Positions 18,057 through 26,627 of a DNA stretch of 64,000 nucleotides are shown one piece after another; the stretch's first letter is position 1; each line of letters opens with the position of its first letter. The notes under the pieces were generated by a model that had not been told where the DNA came from, did no database searches, and saw only the letters and a program-made list of their open reading frames with translations. The stretch comes from Corynebacterium aurimucosum ATCC 700975 (GTDB lineage: Bacteria > Actinomycetota > Actinomycetes > Mycobacteriales > Mycobacteriaceae): NCBI RefSeq assembly GCF_000022905.1, contig NC_012590.1:1426001-1490000 (forward strand), written 5' to 3'. The position numbers were made by a program, and so were the translations under genes.

Positions 18057-18875
18057 ATGGCCCGGCACTCGGATGGAAAGAATAACTACGCATTTGCACC
18101 GTGGGTCATCATCGTGGCCATCCTGGCGGTGTTGGCACTGGCCATTGGCGGATTCTTCCTTTTCCGGGAGGGGGACTCCTCAAACTCTGAGACAGTGGCT
18201 GCAGACACAACCGCTGAGGCTTCCCCTGAGGAAACCCCCACCAGCACTGCGGCCAAGACTCCGGAATCCGCCACGTCTTCGGAATCAGAGCATCCTTCTT
18301 CGGCCGCGCCCACCACGGAGAACAAGGCCCCTGAAGATGTCGCGCCAAATACGCTGTTCCTCCTGGATACGTCCGAGAACCTCGCGCCCTACTTCGATGC
18401 GGTAAGCCAGGGCGTGGCGGAGGCGGCGTCGGCAGTCGGCGCCAAGGGAAGCCAGGTGGCTCTCTGGAACTATTCCTCCCCCATTTCCGCAACTGCCACC
18501 GTGGGCTTCCGTCAAAATGTTGCTTATGGCGACGCCGAGAACGTCGCCTTTGCCGTGGGGCAGTTCGGCACCGGTGGCGTTCCACAAACACGCAGCGCCG
18601 TCGTAGCGGCACTCGATAACGCCACGGATCAAACAGCTGGAAGCGGAGACAACACTCGCGTCGTGCTGATTACCACTGGAACCCAACAAGATATGGGTGA
18701 CGCAAGCTTTGCGGAGGCAGCCAAGAACGCTCGCGGTGAAGGCGTTAGTTTGAGCGTGGTGCATATCGGTGATGCTGAGAAGGACGCGGAGCTGGAGAAA
18801 CTCGCTGATGTTTACTCCACTATCTCGAATCCTTCCGATGCCCAAGAAGTCATCACGAGCGCCGCTGGGGCGTAA
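18057..18875 (+). CDS. Membrane-anchored protein with a degenerate von Willebrand A-like domain
   Basis: 272 residues. A short cytoplasmic N-terminus is followed by one transmembrane segment (about 14-36), a long Thr/Ser/Glu/Pro-rich linker (40-95), and an outer domain shaped like a VWA fold: LFLLDTSEN (about 99-107) at the MIDAS position, GTGGVPQTRSAVVAAL (about 163-178), VVLITTGTQQD (about 202-212) and a closing VSLSVVHIG strand. The metal-site motif reads DTSEN instead of DxSxS, and the usual TDG is TTG, so metal binding is doubtful. A GGAAAAAG ribosome site lies just before the ATG. Function unknown. Confidence 0.7.
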   Translation: MARHSDGKNNYAFAPWVIIVAILAVLALAIGGFFLFREGDSSNSETVAADTTAEASPEETPTSTAAKTPESATSSESEHPSSAAPTTENKAPEDVAPNTLFLLDTSENLAPYFDAVSQGVAEAASAVGAKGSQVALWNYSSPISATATVGFRQNVAYGDAENVAFAVGQFGTGGVPQTRSAVVAALDNATDQTAGSGDNTRVVLITTGTQQDMGDASFAEAAKNARGEGVSLSVVHIGDAEKDAELEKLADVYSTISNPSDAQEVITSAAGA

Positions 18876-18946
18876 TAATTGGATACGATGCGTGGTCTCG
18901 CTTGAAGCGGCGATGAGCGGTCATATAAGACCAGGGCGGCACAGCA

Positions 18947-19015
18947 GAAAAGCCGCCGCATCCTCTACGGCACTGACGTGAGCTGCAGTGCGCAGGAGGA
19001 GCGGCGGCGGTTGCC
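18947..19015 (-). terminator. Likely terminator downstream of the MerR gene
   Basis: On the minus strand, ccgccgccgctcctc pairs imperfectly with gaggatgcggcggc and is followed by TTTTCT (18944-18952 region), just past the merR stop codon. Confidence 0.55.
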
Positions 19016-19028
19016 TGTGGCGAGGGTT

Positions 19029-19625
19029 TTAGGAGGTCTTGCGCTTGCGGCGAGCAGCTAGCTCGTCGAGGCCAATGACAACGTCGATGTCTTCTTCCTC
19101 CACCACACGCTCGGCCGGGAAGGAAGTAATGGTGCCAGAGAGTTCCTTGAGAATACCCGGCACGGCAATTCCGAACACGCCTTGGCCACCGGCAAGCAGG
19201 TCAATGACTTCGTCGTTAGAGCGGCACTCGTAGACCGTGGTGCCGTCCGACACCAAGGTGAGCTCAGCAAGATCGTTGACACCGCGGTCGCGCAAAGATT
19301 CCACGGCGAGGCGGATGTTCTGGAGGGAGATACCGGTATCCAGAAGGCGCTTGACAATCTTCAGGACCAACACGTCCTTAAAGGAGTACAGACGCTGGGA
19401 ACCAGAGCCGCGGGCGGTGCGGATCGAGGGCTTAACCAAGTCGGTACGCGCCCAGTAGTCCAGCTGGCGATAGGTGATTCCAGCCACCTGACAAGCGATG
19501 GGAACGCGGTAGCCCAGCTCCTCATCAGGTCCTACATCGAAGAGGGATTCCTGAACGTAGGTGTTAGCTGCGCTATCGTCGAGCGGCAGAGCGCTGGACT
19601 CAGAACGGTTATTCTTACTGCTCAC
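19029..19625 (-). CDS. MerR-family transcriptional regulator
   Basis: A 198-residue regulator. The N-terminal winged helix contains GYRVPIACQVAGITYRQLDY (about 37-56) and the wing YSFKDVLVLKIVKRLLDTGI. A predicted coiled helix with LQNIRLAVESL follows. The C-terminal domain is acidic and lacks Cys pairs for metal sensing. It belongs to the conserved corynebacterial/mycobacterial cluster odhI(garA)–merR–DUF151–merR; this is the second MerR. The start is GTG with GGAG upstream. Target genes are unknown. A MerR-like dyad lies about 90 bp upstream. Confidence 0.9.
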   Translation of the reverse strand: MSSKNNRSESSALPLDDSAANTYVQESLFDVGPDEELGYRVPIACQVAGITYRQLDYWARTDLVKPSIRTARGSGSQRLYSFKDVLVLKIVKRLLDTGISLQNIRLAVESLRDRGVNDLAELTLVSDGTTVYECRSNDEVIDLLAGGQGVFGIAVPGILKELSGTITSFPAERVVEEEDIDVVIGLDELAARRKRKTS

Positions 19626-19713
19626 GTAATTACTCCAGTGATACTTGAGGGGAGTTCTAGTTGTCTATTAAAGGGCACGTCAGCGACGGCGTCAAGAGTC
19701 GTCCGCTGTGAAC

Positions 19714-19730
19714 CTCAAGTAGAACTTTAG
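19714..19730. promoter_or_regulatory. Candidate MerR operator (imperfect 7-3-7 dyad)
   Basis: On the minus strand the sequence is CTAAAGT-TCT-ACTTGAG, an inverted repeat with one mismatch, in the promoter region of merR. Another CTTGAG half-site occurs at 19654-19659, close to the start codon. The arrangement suggests autoregulation or control by the neighbouring FtsR; this is inference. Confidence 0.4.
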
Positions 19731-19796
19731 ACTTTTTGATTCACTTTGTCATCATTAGTCACACGCGTGTCATTAAAATTTTCACTGGCAGCATGA

Positions 19797-19823
19797 GAAA
19801 AGCGGCGCCCGCAAGGCGCCGCT
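19797..19823 (-). terminator. Terminator downstream of the DUF151 gene
   Basis: Read on the minus strand, agcggcgcc / ggcgccgct (9 bp, positions 19801-19809 and 19815-19823) is followed by TTTTCTC. It separates the DUF151 gene from merR, so merR has its own promoter. Confidence 0.85.
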
Positions 19824-19899
19824 GTGACCATCAAGGTCGGTTTAGAGCATAAGAGCGCTATTGAACCACGGGGAACTTAAGCTCTTCGCAGTGAAAGAG

Positions 19900-20490
19900 T
19901 TAATCCTCCTCTTCCTCTCCTCCAAGCAAGTCCTCTTCCGATATCCCAGAATCACGCATCATCTGCTCGAAGCCATCATCTTCCTGCGTATTCTGCTGAG
20001 CAGCTCGCTCTTGAAAATCACGGATGCGCTTCTCCGGAAAGGTCTCCGGGGATTCCGCCTCACGCTCTAGGCCGTAATACTCCTTGAGGTCATCGTCGCT
20101 AATGTAAATGGCCACCTCGTCGAGCACGTCCTTTTCAAAATGGATGGGCAGCCCATAGTGGTCTGCCAGGACGAGTGCATCGGACAAACGGGCATCGTGC
20201 TCTTCGCCGGTTCCGTCCACGAGATCAACCATGAAAACGCCCTTGCGATACTCGGAGACGCAGATGTGCTCAATGCCATCGAGCTGCTCCGCGAAGGCGA
20301 TGAGCAACTCGTAGGTGCTTGGCCGCGCGTTGAAATGCCGCTCGAGGACTTGCAGCACGCGCGCTCCATCAATCGGCGAGACCCACACTGGCACGTGCCG
20401 GTCCGCCTCTTCCCAATAGAAAAGAGCACAAAGATTGCCCTCGGGACCGACGGGATGGATTCCTAGAAATTTCAATACTTCAGTAGTCAT
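19900..20490 (-). CDS. DUF151 (bifunctional nuclease family) protein
   Basis: 196 residues from the ATG at 20490 (MTTEVLKFLGIHPVGPEGN). The DUF151/BFN domain covers about 1-140: LCALFYWEEADRHVPVWV, IDGARVLQVLERHFNARPSTYELL, and DARLSDALVLADHYGLPI. A following helical, acidic tail (EEEDLLGGEEEED) resembles a UVR-like extension. Plant and bacterial relatives have been reported as nucleases, but the function of this family in actinobacteria is unproven. It sits downstream of ftsR/odhI, probably in the same regulatory neighbourhood. Confidence 0.88.
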   Translation of the reverse strand: MTTEVLKFLGIHPVGPEGNLCALFYWEEADRHVPVWVSPIDGARVLQVLERHFNARPSTYELLIAFAEQLDGIEHICVSEYRKGVFMVDLVDGTGEEHDARLSDALVLADHYGLPIHFEKDVLDEVAIYISDDDLKEYYGLEREAESPETFPEKRIRDFQERAAQQNTQEDDGFEQMMRDSGISEEDLLGGEEEED

Positions 20491-20615
20491 GGGACCCACT
20501 TTTACACACTTTTCTTGCACATGAGCTAGGCAGCGTAGAGATACTCGGGGTAGCACGAGAAGTCGTCGCGAAACTTGGGCTATGCCTCATCCCATCGCGA
20601 GGAGGGCATCAGGCT

Positions 20616-21371
20616 TTAGGGCCGGAATTCGTCGCGAAGCTCGGTCTTGACCAACGTCCCGTGAAGCGATAAAACCAGGGCCGCCATCTGCTGGGACAGC
20701 TCTTCGGCCTGTTGCGGGGCAGTATCAGACTTCGAATGCGCAACCGGCGTTGCCACCTGCGAAATCATGTCCGCTTGGCGGCGGGCAGCATTGCGCAACG
20801 ACTTTAACTGCCGCGCCTCGAGCCCAAAGGACTCCAGCGCCACGGCCGCGGAAACGATGGACACGTCATCCGTGTCAAAGAAGCCCGCCGGATCCGGCTT
20901 GATCAGGCCCACCGAGACCAGTTTCGCGATGTTTTCCTGCGTGGTTCCGGCTTGGTCGGCCACGTCGGCGTCGGTAAGCCGGGTAACTACCGGCGCCCGC
21001 AGCTGCTCAGCGCTGATGAGGGCCTCAGCCTGGGAGGAAACAATAGCCGTCACCTGCCCCGAGTCCATTGCATCCAGCTGTTCCCGAATGACCTTGAGCG
21101 GCGTGTAGTGATCACGCTGCGCAGTCAGAATGTAGCGCAGGCGGTCCAAGTCCTTTTGATAATAGCGACGGTAGCCCTTTGCAGTGCGCTCCGGAGTAAT
21201 CAGCCCCTCAGATTCCAAGAAGCGAATCTTCGACACCGTCACGTCTGGGAATTGCTTCTGAACGTGCTTCAGCGTTACGCCAATGGACATAGGCTTCTGC
21301 TTAGCAGGCTTGGTCTTCTTGGCCACGGAAGACGCTGCTGCGGCAGCGGCGGTGGACTTCTGCGCACTCAC
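20616..21371 (-). CDS. ftsR: MerR-type regulator FtsR
   Basis: A 251-residue MerR-type protein. After a flexible Ala/Lys-rich N-terminus (1-27), the DNA-binding region reads TLKHVQKQFPDVTVSKIRFLESEGLITPERTAKGYRRY (shown here only to locate it: about 33-70; key wing residues R-x-A-K-G-Y-R-R-Y). In C. glutamicum the orthologue next to odhI (Cg1631) activates ftsZ and controls cell division. Synteny here (odhI upstream, DUF151 and merR downstream) supports the assignment. The start codon is GTG. The 116-bp gap to odhI contains G-rich hairpins but no clear T-run. Confidence 0.88.
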   Translation of the reverse strand: MSAQKSTAAAAAASSVAKKTKPAKQKPMSIGVTLKHVQKQFPDVTVSKIRFLESEGLITPERTAKGYRRYYQKDLDRLRYILTAQRDHYTPLKVIREQLDAMDSGQVTAIVSSQAEALISAEQLRAPVVTRLTDADVADQAGTTQENIAKLVSVGLIKPDPAGFFDTDDVSIVSAAVALESFGLEARQLKSLRNAARRQADMISQVATPVAHSKSDTAPQQAEELSQQMAALVLSLHGTLVKTELRDEFRP

Positions 21372-21487
21372 GATAGGACTACTACTGCTTTCTACACGGT
21401 TTCACTTGGACACAGCGGGAACGTGGGCGGGGAGCGAGATAAACCTACTCCCCTCGTTCCCCCTAGTTCCTACTAACTAGAACTGCT

Positions 21488-21919
21488 TTATTTAGGGGCA
21501 ATAAATACCAGGCGGAACTTTCCGATCTGGATTTCATCGCCTACTTCCAGCACCTGCGCGTTGCGCGGCTCACGGTTGACGTAGGTGCCGTTGAGCGATC
21601 CGACATCGACGACCTCAAATTGGCCGTCTTTGGCGCGGAACTCGGCATGGCGGCGGGACACCGTGACATCATCAAGGAAAATATCTGCTTCTGGGTGGCG
21701 TCCAGCGGTGGTGGTCGGCTGATCCAGCAGGAAGCGTGCGCCAGCGTTGGGGCCGCGCTTTACGACGAGCAGCGCCTGGCCCTCTGCCAGGTTCTCAGCG
21801 CCGGCAACGGAGGCGTCAGAACCCGCCGCGGTGCCGTTTTCCATCTCCTTGAGAAGATCAGCGCGGAAGACAGAAGTAGTCTCTGCCTGCGGTTCCGGCG
21901 TTCCGGTATTCTCGCTCAT
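21488..21919 (-). CDS. odhI: Oxoglutarate dehydrogenase inhibitor OdhI (FHA protein; GarA homologue)
   Basis: 143 residues from the ATG at 21919, preceded by GGAGGT; a longer frame to 21955 lacks such a site. The N-terminal phospho-motif ETTSVFRADL (Thr14/Thr15) is the target of PknG/PknA/PknB-type kinases in C. glutamicum. The FHA domain (about 45-140) has the classical GRHPEADIFLDDVTVSRRHA and GSLNGTYVN motifs. Unphosphorylated OdhI binds OdhA and inhibits the 2-oxoglutarate dehydrogenase complex, diverting carbon to glutamate; phosphorylation relieves this. Length and sequence agree closely with the C. glutamicum protein. Confidence 0.97.
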   Translation of the reverse strand: MSENTGTPEPQAETTSVFRADLLKEMENGTAAGSDASVAGAENLAEGQALLVVKRGPNAGARFLLDQPTTTAGRHPEADIFLDDVTVSRRHAEFRAKDGQFEVVDVGSLNGTYVNREPRNAQVLEVGDEIQIGKFRLVFIAPK

Positions 21920-22006
21920 TTTTACCTCCGAAGGGTCGGATCGATGTTGACTCATTCCATATTAGCGACTCCGCTGTCCGCGCGAGTCACCTCTGGCGCA
22001 TTTACA

Positions 22007-24298
22007 TTAGCGGAAAATGTTTCCTATGCCCTTGAGCACGGAGTTTCCGCCCCCAGATAGTGGGTTATCAGAGACCATATAAGTCCACGTGGCGCTCGGT
22101 CGGGACAGCCCATGATCCTCTAGGTGGGCACCCTCAGAATCAATAAGCACAGTCTTAAAAGTATCAAGAGCATCATCAACTGCCCGCTGCGCCAAGTCCT
22201 TAAATTCACGCACCGCGATGCGGTGGTACTCGTCGATAGGCGTTTCGCGAGCAATGGCGCGCAAGTGGATGGATTCACGAACGTCGTCCATCAGCTCCAG
22301 GTGGTCGGCCCACGCCAAATCTAGGTGATACAGCATAATCTCGCGGGCGGCTCGCTCCCGAGCCTCCGCGGGGACCTCGCCAAGCTCGACTGCACGTTCG
22401 GGCGCCCGTTCAGCCAGCTCCCGCCAGGCTTGATCGGTATCGAGCAGCTTGGCACGGCGTTCATCGATAATGATACGCTGGTCCGCGAGCAACTGGTTGT
22501 ATTTCCAGGTCTGCGCGTGGATCTCCAGCAGTTGACCCTCCGTCACGCGCTGGCAGTGGGCGATGAAGTCCCGCACACGCTTGGAATCGATGAGCCCGTT
22601 GGCATCAGGTCGTGCGGACAAGGATTCATCTTCCCCACCCTGTTTGACCACGTCATCCTCCAAGGAGACAAAGAAGAGAGACTTCCCGGGATCTCCTTGG
22701 CGGCCTGCACGCCCGCGCAACTGGTTATCCAAACGAGAGGAGCGGTGCCGCGAGGTGCCGAGCACTGCCAATCCGCCCTTTTCAACAACGGCTTCACGGT
22801 CTGACTCATCCGCGCCGCCAAGCTTGATATCGGTGCCGCGGCCCGCCATTTGGGTGGACACGGTCACTCGCCCCACGTCACCTGCTTCCGCAACGATGCG
22901 CGCCTCGTCCTCGTCATTCTTGGCGTTGAGGACGTTGACCGTAATCCCCCGTTCACGGAGGGCTTCGGCGAGGTCTTCTGATTCAGCAACGTCGTGGGTA
23001 CCCACGAGCACCGGCTGACCAGTGCTATTGATTGCCACGATCTCATTGACGATGGCACGGGATTTCTCATCCACCGAGGCATAAATGCGGTCATCTTCGT
23101 CGAAGCGCTGCAGTTCCTTGTTACGGTCGATGACGGAGACGTGCAGGTCATAAAACTGACGCAGTTGGTCTGTTGCCTCCACTGCGGTACCGGTCATGCC
23201 GCACACCAGCGGATAGCGCCGCATGAGCTCCTGGAGCGTAATGGTGTCGAGGATGCGCCCGCCTTCCGATACTTCCAAGCCTTCCTTGGCCTCCACCGCC
23301 GCTTGAAGGCCATCCGGCCAGCGCTGCAGTTCGGCGACGCGGCCGCGGGAGGCGTCGATAAGCTGCAGCTTTCCTTCCGTGATGATGTAGTGAATATCGC
23401 GGATAAGCAATGCCTTAGCGTGCAGCGCCAAGTTGACTTTAACTAGCACGGAGCCGATGTTCTCCTCCGAGTAGAGAGAGTCGAGGCCCAATTCGCGCTC
23501 CACGCGTGCCGCACCCTCATCGGTGAGCGCTACCGTGCGCCCATCCTCCGCGATAACGTAGTCCTGCTCCTCGCGCAGCCGGGAGACCACGTTGGTGATG
23601 TGGCCCGTAGATTCCTCACCGGGGCGATTTCCGGCGAGGACGAGGGGGACGAGGGCTTCGTCGACAAGCACAGAATCCGCTTCATCCACCAACGCCACAT
23701 CCGCGCGCGCTTGCACCGTCTGCTCGCGGGACGTGATCTGGTTATCCCGTAGCACGTCGAAACCGAGCTCATTGACTGGCGCATAGATGATGTCGGATAG
23801 GTAGGCCGCGCGGCGTTCTTCCGGGCCGAGCTTCTCCGTTACAGAGGCCACCGTGAGTCCAAAGAATTCCACGAGCGGGCGCATCCATTCGGCATCACGC
23901 GCTGCTAGATAATTGTTGACTGTCACCAGGTGCACGCGCTTACCGGTGAGCGCGAAACCAGTCGCGGCCATGGCGCCCACCAGCGTCTTTCCCTCGCCGG
24001 TGGCCATCTGGATAACGTCACCTTCAAGAAGTCGCAGCACAGCTTGGGATTGGACTGTAAAAGGACGCATGCCAAGCTTGCGTTCACTGGCCACGGCCAG
24101 GGCTGCGAGGAAGCGGGACTTATCCGCGATCTTGCCGTCCTTCACGCACTCCCGTGCGGTGGCGGCAACCTCAGTATCCGACAGGTTCGCGATATCCTCC
24201 ACCGCGGAATCTGCGGCCGTTACAACGGCTTTCGACTTCTTATTGTTGCGTTCGGACTGCGCGCCCATTGCTTTCCAGAACCAATCGAATGCGCCCAT
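22007..24298 (-). CDS. secA2: Accessory preprotein translocase ATPase SecA2
   Basis: 763 residues from the ATG at 24298 (MGAFDWFWKAMG), which has GGAGGAG upstream; the frame is open 27 bases further. Motifs: Walker A MATGEGKT (98-105), DEADSVLVDEA in NBD1, CGMTGTAVEATDQLRQFYDL, and STQMAGRGTDIKLGG in NBD2. It is shorter than canonical SecA and lacks the C-terminal zinc-binding tail, as expected for actinobacterial SecA2, which handles a small subset of exported proteins together with SecYEG. Its position beside odhI/garA is conserved between corynebacteria and mycobacteria. Confidence 0.95.
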   Translation of the reverse strand: MGAFDWFWKAMGAQSERNNKKSKAVVTAADSAVEDIANLSDTEVAATARECVKDGKIADKSRFLAALAVASERKLGMRPFTVQSQAVLRLLEGDVIQMATGEGKTLVGAMAATGFALTGKRVHLVTVNNYLAARDAEWMRPLVEFFGLTVASVTEKLGPEERRAAYLSDIIYAPVNELGFDVLRDNQITSREQTVQARADVALVDEADSVLVDEALVPLVLAGNRPGEESTGHITNVVSRLREEQDYVIAEDGRTVALTDEGAARVERELGLDSLYSEENIGSVLVKVNLALHAKALLIRDIHYIITEGKLQLIDASRGRVAELQRWPDGLQAAVEAKEGLEVSEGGRILDTITLQELMRRYPLVCGMTGTAVEATDQLRQFYDLHVSVIDRNKELQRFDEDDRIYASVDEKSRAIVNEIVAINSTGQPVLVGTHDVAESEDLAEALRERGITVNVLNAKNDEDEARIVAEAGDVGRVTVSTQMAGRGTDIKLGGADESDREAVVEKGGLAVLGTSRHRSSRLDNQLRGRAGRQGDPGKSLFFVSLEDDVVKQGGEDESLSARPDANGLIDSKRVRDFIAHCQRVTEGQLLEIHAQTWKYNQLLADQRIIIDERRAKLLDTDQAWRELAERAPERAVELGEVPAEARERAAREIMLYHLDLAWADHLELMDDVRESIHLRAIARETPIDEYHRIAVREFKDLAQRAVDDALDTFKTVLIDSEGAHLEDHGLSRPSATWTYMVSDNPLSGGGNSVLKGIGNIFR

Positions 24299-24394
24299 GA
24301 GCACTCCTCCATCCTTGTGCGTCATACAGGTCTTCTATCGACTCTAGTCAACCCCGGTTCGCAGGCGTGCGTTCGCCCTTATATCCTTATGGTC

Positions 24395-25573
24395 ATGCAA
24401 TCCGTGAACGTGTCGCTCCCCTCCAGCACCGGTACCACGATGGCCGGAACCATCGACTTCCCTGACTCCCCTCCGCAAGCCTTCGCCATCTTTGCGCACT
24501 GCTTTGCCGGCTCGCGCCATACCCCTGGCGCTGCCCGCGTGAGCAAGCAGCTGACTAACTTTGGCATCGCTACCCTGCGCTTCGATTTTCCTGGCTTAGG
24601 CCAATCCGAAGGAAATTTCGCGGACACATGTTTCAGCCAAAATGTTGCCGATATCCAGGCCGCCGCCGACTGGCTGGCCAAGAATTATTCCGCGCCGCAG
24701 CTCCTCATGGGCCACTCGCTGGGCGGCGCGGCCGCTCTCGCAGCAGCCAATGACATTCGTTCCCTCAAGGCCGTCGCCACCATTGGCGCTCCATTCGATC
24801 CCGCGCACTCTGTGCTGCACTACGCCGACAAGATTGGCCAGGTCGATGCCAATGGCGAGGTAGAGGTCACCTTGGGCGGCCGCGCGCTGACCATTTCGCG
24901 CCTTTTCCTCGAAGATCTTGCTGATACCAACCCGGAGGCGTACCTTCCGCGTCTGCGCAAGCCTCTCATGGTGCTGCACTCCCCGATTGATCAGACCGTC
25001 GGCATCGATAACGCCCAGAACATCTTCCGCACCACGCGCTACCCCAAGTCCCTCGTCGCTTTGGACAAGGCTGATCACCTCCTAACTAAACAAGGCGCAG
25101 CAGCCCGCGCGGCCGATCTCATTGGCGCGTGGGCGGAGCAGTTCGTTGTCCCGGAAAATCTTCCCGCAGCGGTCGCTGATGATTCAGCACTAGCCATCCC
25201 GGCAGTAGGAACCAGGATGGGCGTCGTCGTGCGCCACAATAACCGGTCTGTGAGCGCTGACCGCACGAAGAAGAACGGCGGCAAAGGGCAAGGGTTTACC
25301 GCAGAAGGCCTTCTTATGTCAGCAGTGGCTGCAGCAAGCACCCAGGCCATCATGGCAGCGGGCAAGGCGCACAAAATCGATGCAAAGGCTCTTGAATCGG
25401 TGTCCGTCACCGTTACCCAAGAATCCGAGACTCGTTTTGCACGTACGGTGACACTCCCAGCCTCTTTGACTGCGGACCAACAACGCGCGCTTGGCGACGC
25501 CGCCGCAGCATCCACCATCGATCCCCTTCTCACAGTGGATGTCACCACCACTGTGAGAACCACTGCGGGATAG
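24395..25573 (+). CDS. Alpha/beta hydrolase – OsmC-like fusion protein
   Basis: About 392 residues. Residues 1-250 form an alpha/beta hydrolase: nucleophile elbow GHSLGG (about 107-112), an acid in HSPIDQTVG, and catalytic His in KADHLL. Residues 265-392 form an OsmC-like domain (VVVRHNNRSVSADRTKKNGG, then EGLLMSAVAAASTQAIMAAG). The two OsmC peroxidatic cysteines are absent: the helix reads AVAAASTQ, and the second site AAASTIDPLL has no Cys. A hydroperoxide-reducing activity is therefore unlikely. The start is either the ATG at 24389 or at 24395; a TATCCT box 7 nt before 24395 suggests a leaderless transcript. Followed 7 bp later by ychJ. Confidence 0.85.
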   Translation: MQSVNVSLPSSTGTTMAGTIDFPDSPPQAFAIFAHCFAGSRHTPGAARVSKQLTNFGIATLRFDFPGLGQSEGNFADTCFSQNVADIQAAADWLAKNYSAPQLLMGHSLGGAAALAAANDIRSLKAVATIGAPFDPAHSVLHYADKIGQVDANGEVEVTLGGRALTISRLFLEDLADTNPEAYLPRLRKPLMVLHSPIDQTVGIDNAQNIFRTTRYPKSLVALDKADHLLTKQGAAARAADLIGAWAEQFVVPENLPAAVADDSALAIPAVGTRMGVVVRHNNRSVSADRTKKNGGKGQGFTAEGLLMSAVAAASTQAIMAAGKAHKIDAKALESVSVTVTQESETRFARTVTLPASLTADQQRALGDAAAASTIDPLLTVDVTTTVRTTAG

Positions 25574-25580
25574 ACCACCC

Positions 25581-25979
25581 ATGATCGTTCTCAATCCACT
25601 TGACCCCGCCGCCCGCTGCCCCTGCGGCACCGGTTTAACGTTTGGCGAGTGCTGCTCGCGCTACCACGCGGGCACGCCTGCCCCCTCGGCAGAAGCACTG
25701 ATGCGCTCACGTTTCAGTGCTTTCGTCACCGGCGACGAGGACTATTTGCTGCGCACGTGGGACCCCGAAACTCGCCCCGAACGTCTTGATCTTGCCGAGA
25801 CCGGCATTCGCTTTTATCGCCTCGACATTATCGACACCGTCGCGGGTGGCCCCTTGGACCAGACCGGCATCGTGGAATTCGAGGCCTTCTACAAGGGCGC
25901 TGCCAAGGGATCTCAACGGGAGCGCTCCTCTTTCCGCCGGCAAGACGGGCAGTGGGTCTATTCCTCCGGCGAGCTTTAG
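25581..25979 (+). CDS. YchJ-family SEC-C zinc-binding protein
   Basis: 132 residues. The N-terminal SEC-C zinc finger CPCGTGLTFGECCSRYH (about 14-30) is followed by the YchJ (UPF0225) core: PSAEALMRSRFSAFVTGDEDYLLRTW and GIVEFEAFYK, with SSFRRQDGQWVYSSGEL at the end. The fold is NTF2/cystatin-like; the function is unknown, and the metal-binding finger suggests protein or nucleotide binding. It lies 7 bp after the hydrolase/OsmC gene, so it is probably co-transcribed. Confidence 0.9.
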   Translation: MIVLNPLDPAARCPCGTGLTFGECCSRYHAGTPAPSAEALMRSRFSAFVTGDEDYLLRTWDPETRPERLDLAETGIRFYRLDIIDTVAGGPLDQTGIVEFEAFYKGAAKGSQRERSSFRRQDGQWVYSSGEL

Positions 25980-26009
25980 CTGCCGCTAAAACAAAGGATG
26001 AACAGGGAT

Positions 26010-26039
26010 TTGTCGAAGCGAATACTACTGGTGTAATCT
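26010..26039 (+). promoter_or_regulatory. Promoter of tRNA-Pro
   Basis: TTGTCG (26010-26015), an 18-bp spacer and TAATCT (26034-26039) lie 28 bp upstream of the mature tRNA 5' end. Confidence 0.5.
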
Positions 26040-26067
26040 GTAGCAGTTGCACCAAACGGTGCGGCGG

Positions 26068-26141
26068 CGGACTATGGCGCAGTTTGGTAGCGCACTACAC
26101 TGGGGGTGTAGGGGTCGCAGGTTCAAATCCTGTTAGTCCGA
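26068..26141 (+). tRNA. tRNA-Pro (anticodon GGG)
   Basis: A 74-nt cloverleaf: acceptor arms cggacta / tagtccg, D-arm gcgc-agtttggta-gcgc, anticodon stem ctaca / tgtag with loop CTGGGGG (anticodon GGG), T-arm with GTTCAAATC, and discriminator A. The 3' CCA is not encoded. GGG reads the proline codon CCC. Confidence 0.95.
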
Positions 26142-26150
26142 CAGCATTCA

Positions 26151-26183
26151 GGCTGGTCAGAGCTTTTCTGACCAGCCCTTTGT
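26151..26183 (+). terminator. Terminator of tRNA-Pro, overlapping the VOC gene end
   Basis: The stem ggctggtcag (26151-26160) / ctgaccagcc (26168-26177) has a 7-nt loop and is followed by CTTTGTG. The stem includes the stop codon (26157-26159) of the gene on the opposite strand. Confidence 0.75.
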
Positions 26184-26627
26184 GTTGCCTAGCCCGTTGT
26201 CGTTGACGGCGCTCGCAGGAACGGTGATATTAAAGCCCACTCCGAAACGGTCGACGACCATGCCGAAGTAATCACCCCAAGGAGCTTGGGCAAAGGGCAT
26301 GGAAGGCTTCCCTTCCGCGGCGAGCGCGGCATAAATCTTCTCCGCCTCTTCCACAGAATCCGATTCCACGGTGAATCCAATATCGCCAGGATTTACGCGA
26401 TCACGAGAGTTCTGCAAGTCATCACCACCGCCAAGGGTAAATGGCCCCTGGAGCGTAGCGTGTGCAACCGCCTTACGGGGCGGATCAAAGGGGAATTGGA
26501 CGCCGTTGTCGAGTTGTTCTCCGTAGGTGAGGATCTCTAGCTCCCCTCCGAAGACGGAGTGATAAAACTCCAGCATTTCGCGCGCATTGCCGGGGAAAGA
26601 AAAATAAGCAGTGGTATTTAAAGCCAT
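26157..26627 (-). CDS. VOC / PhnB-like glyoxalase-fold protein
   Basis: 156 residues from the ATG at 26627 (MALNTTAYFSFPGNAREML). It has the PhnB-type pattern: YHSVFGGELEILTYGEQ, VAHATLQGPFTLGGGDD, VESDSVEEAEKIYAALAAEGKPSMPFAQAPWGDYFGMVVDRFGVGFNI (the last given as location only: about 95-140). Relatives bind metal or small ligands; many are uncharacterised. The frame stays open upstream to 26699 but the family start is at 26627, with a possible leaderless TATGAC box six bases before it. The last codons lie within the tRNA terminator hairpin. Confidence 0.85.
   Translation of the reverse strand: MALNTTAYFSFPGNAREMLEFYHSVFGGELEILTYGEQLDNGVQFPFDPPRKAVAHATLQGPFTLGGGDDLQNSRDRVNPGDIGFTVESDSVEEAEKIYAALAAEGKPSMPFAQAPWGDYFGMVVDRFGVGFNITVPASAVNDNGLGNTKGWSEKL

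Noticed and set aside
21372..21487. G-rich hairpins between odhI and ftsR as a terminator or riboswitch
   Set aside because: Stems exist (gggaacg/cgttccc with inner ggggag/ctcccc) but no T-run or known riboswitch pattern was seen.
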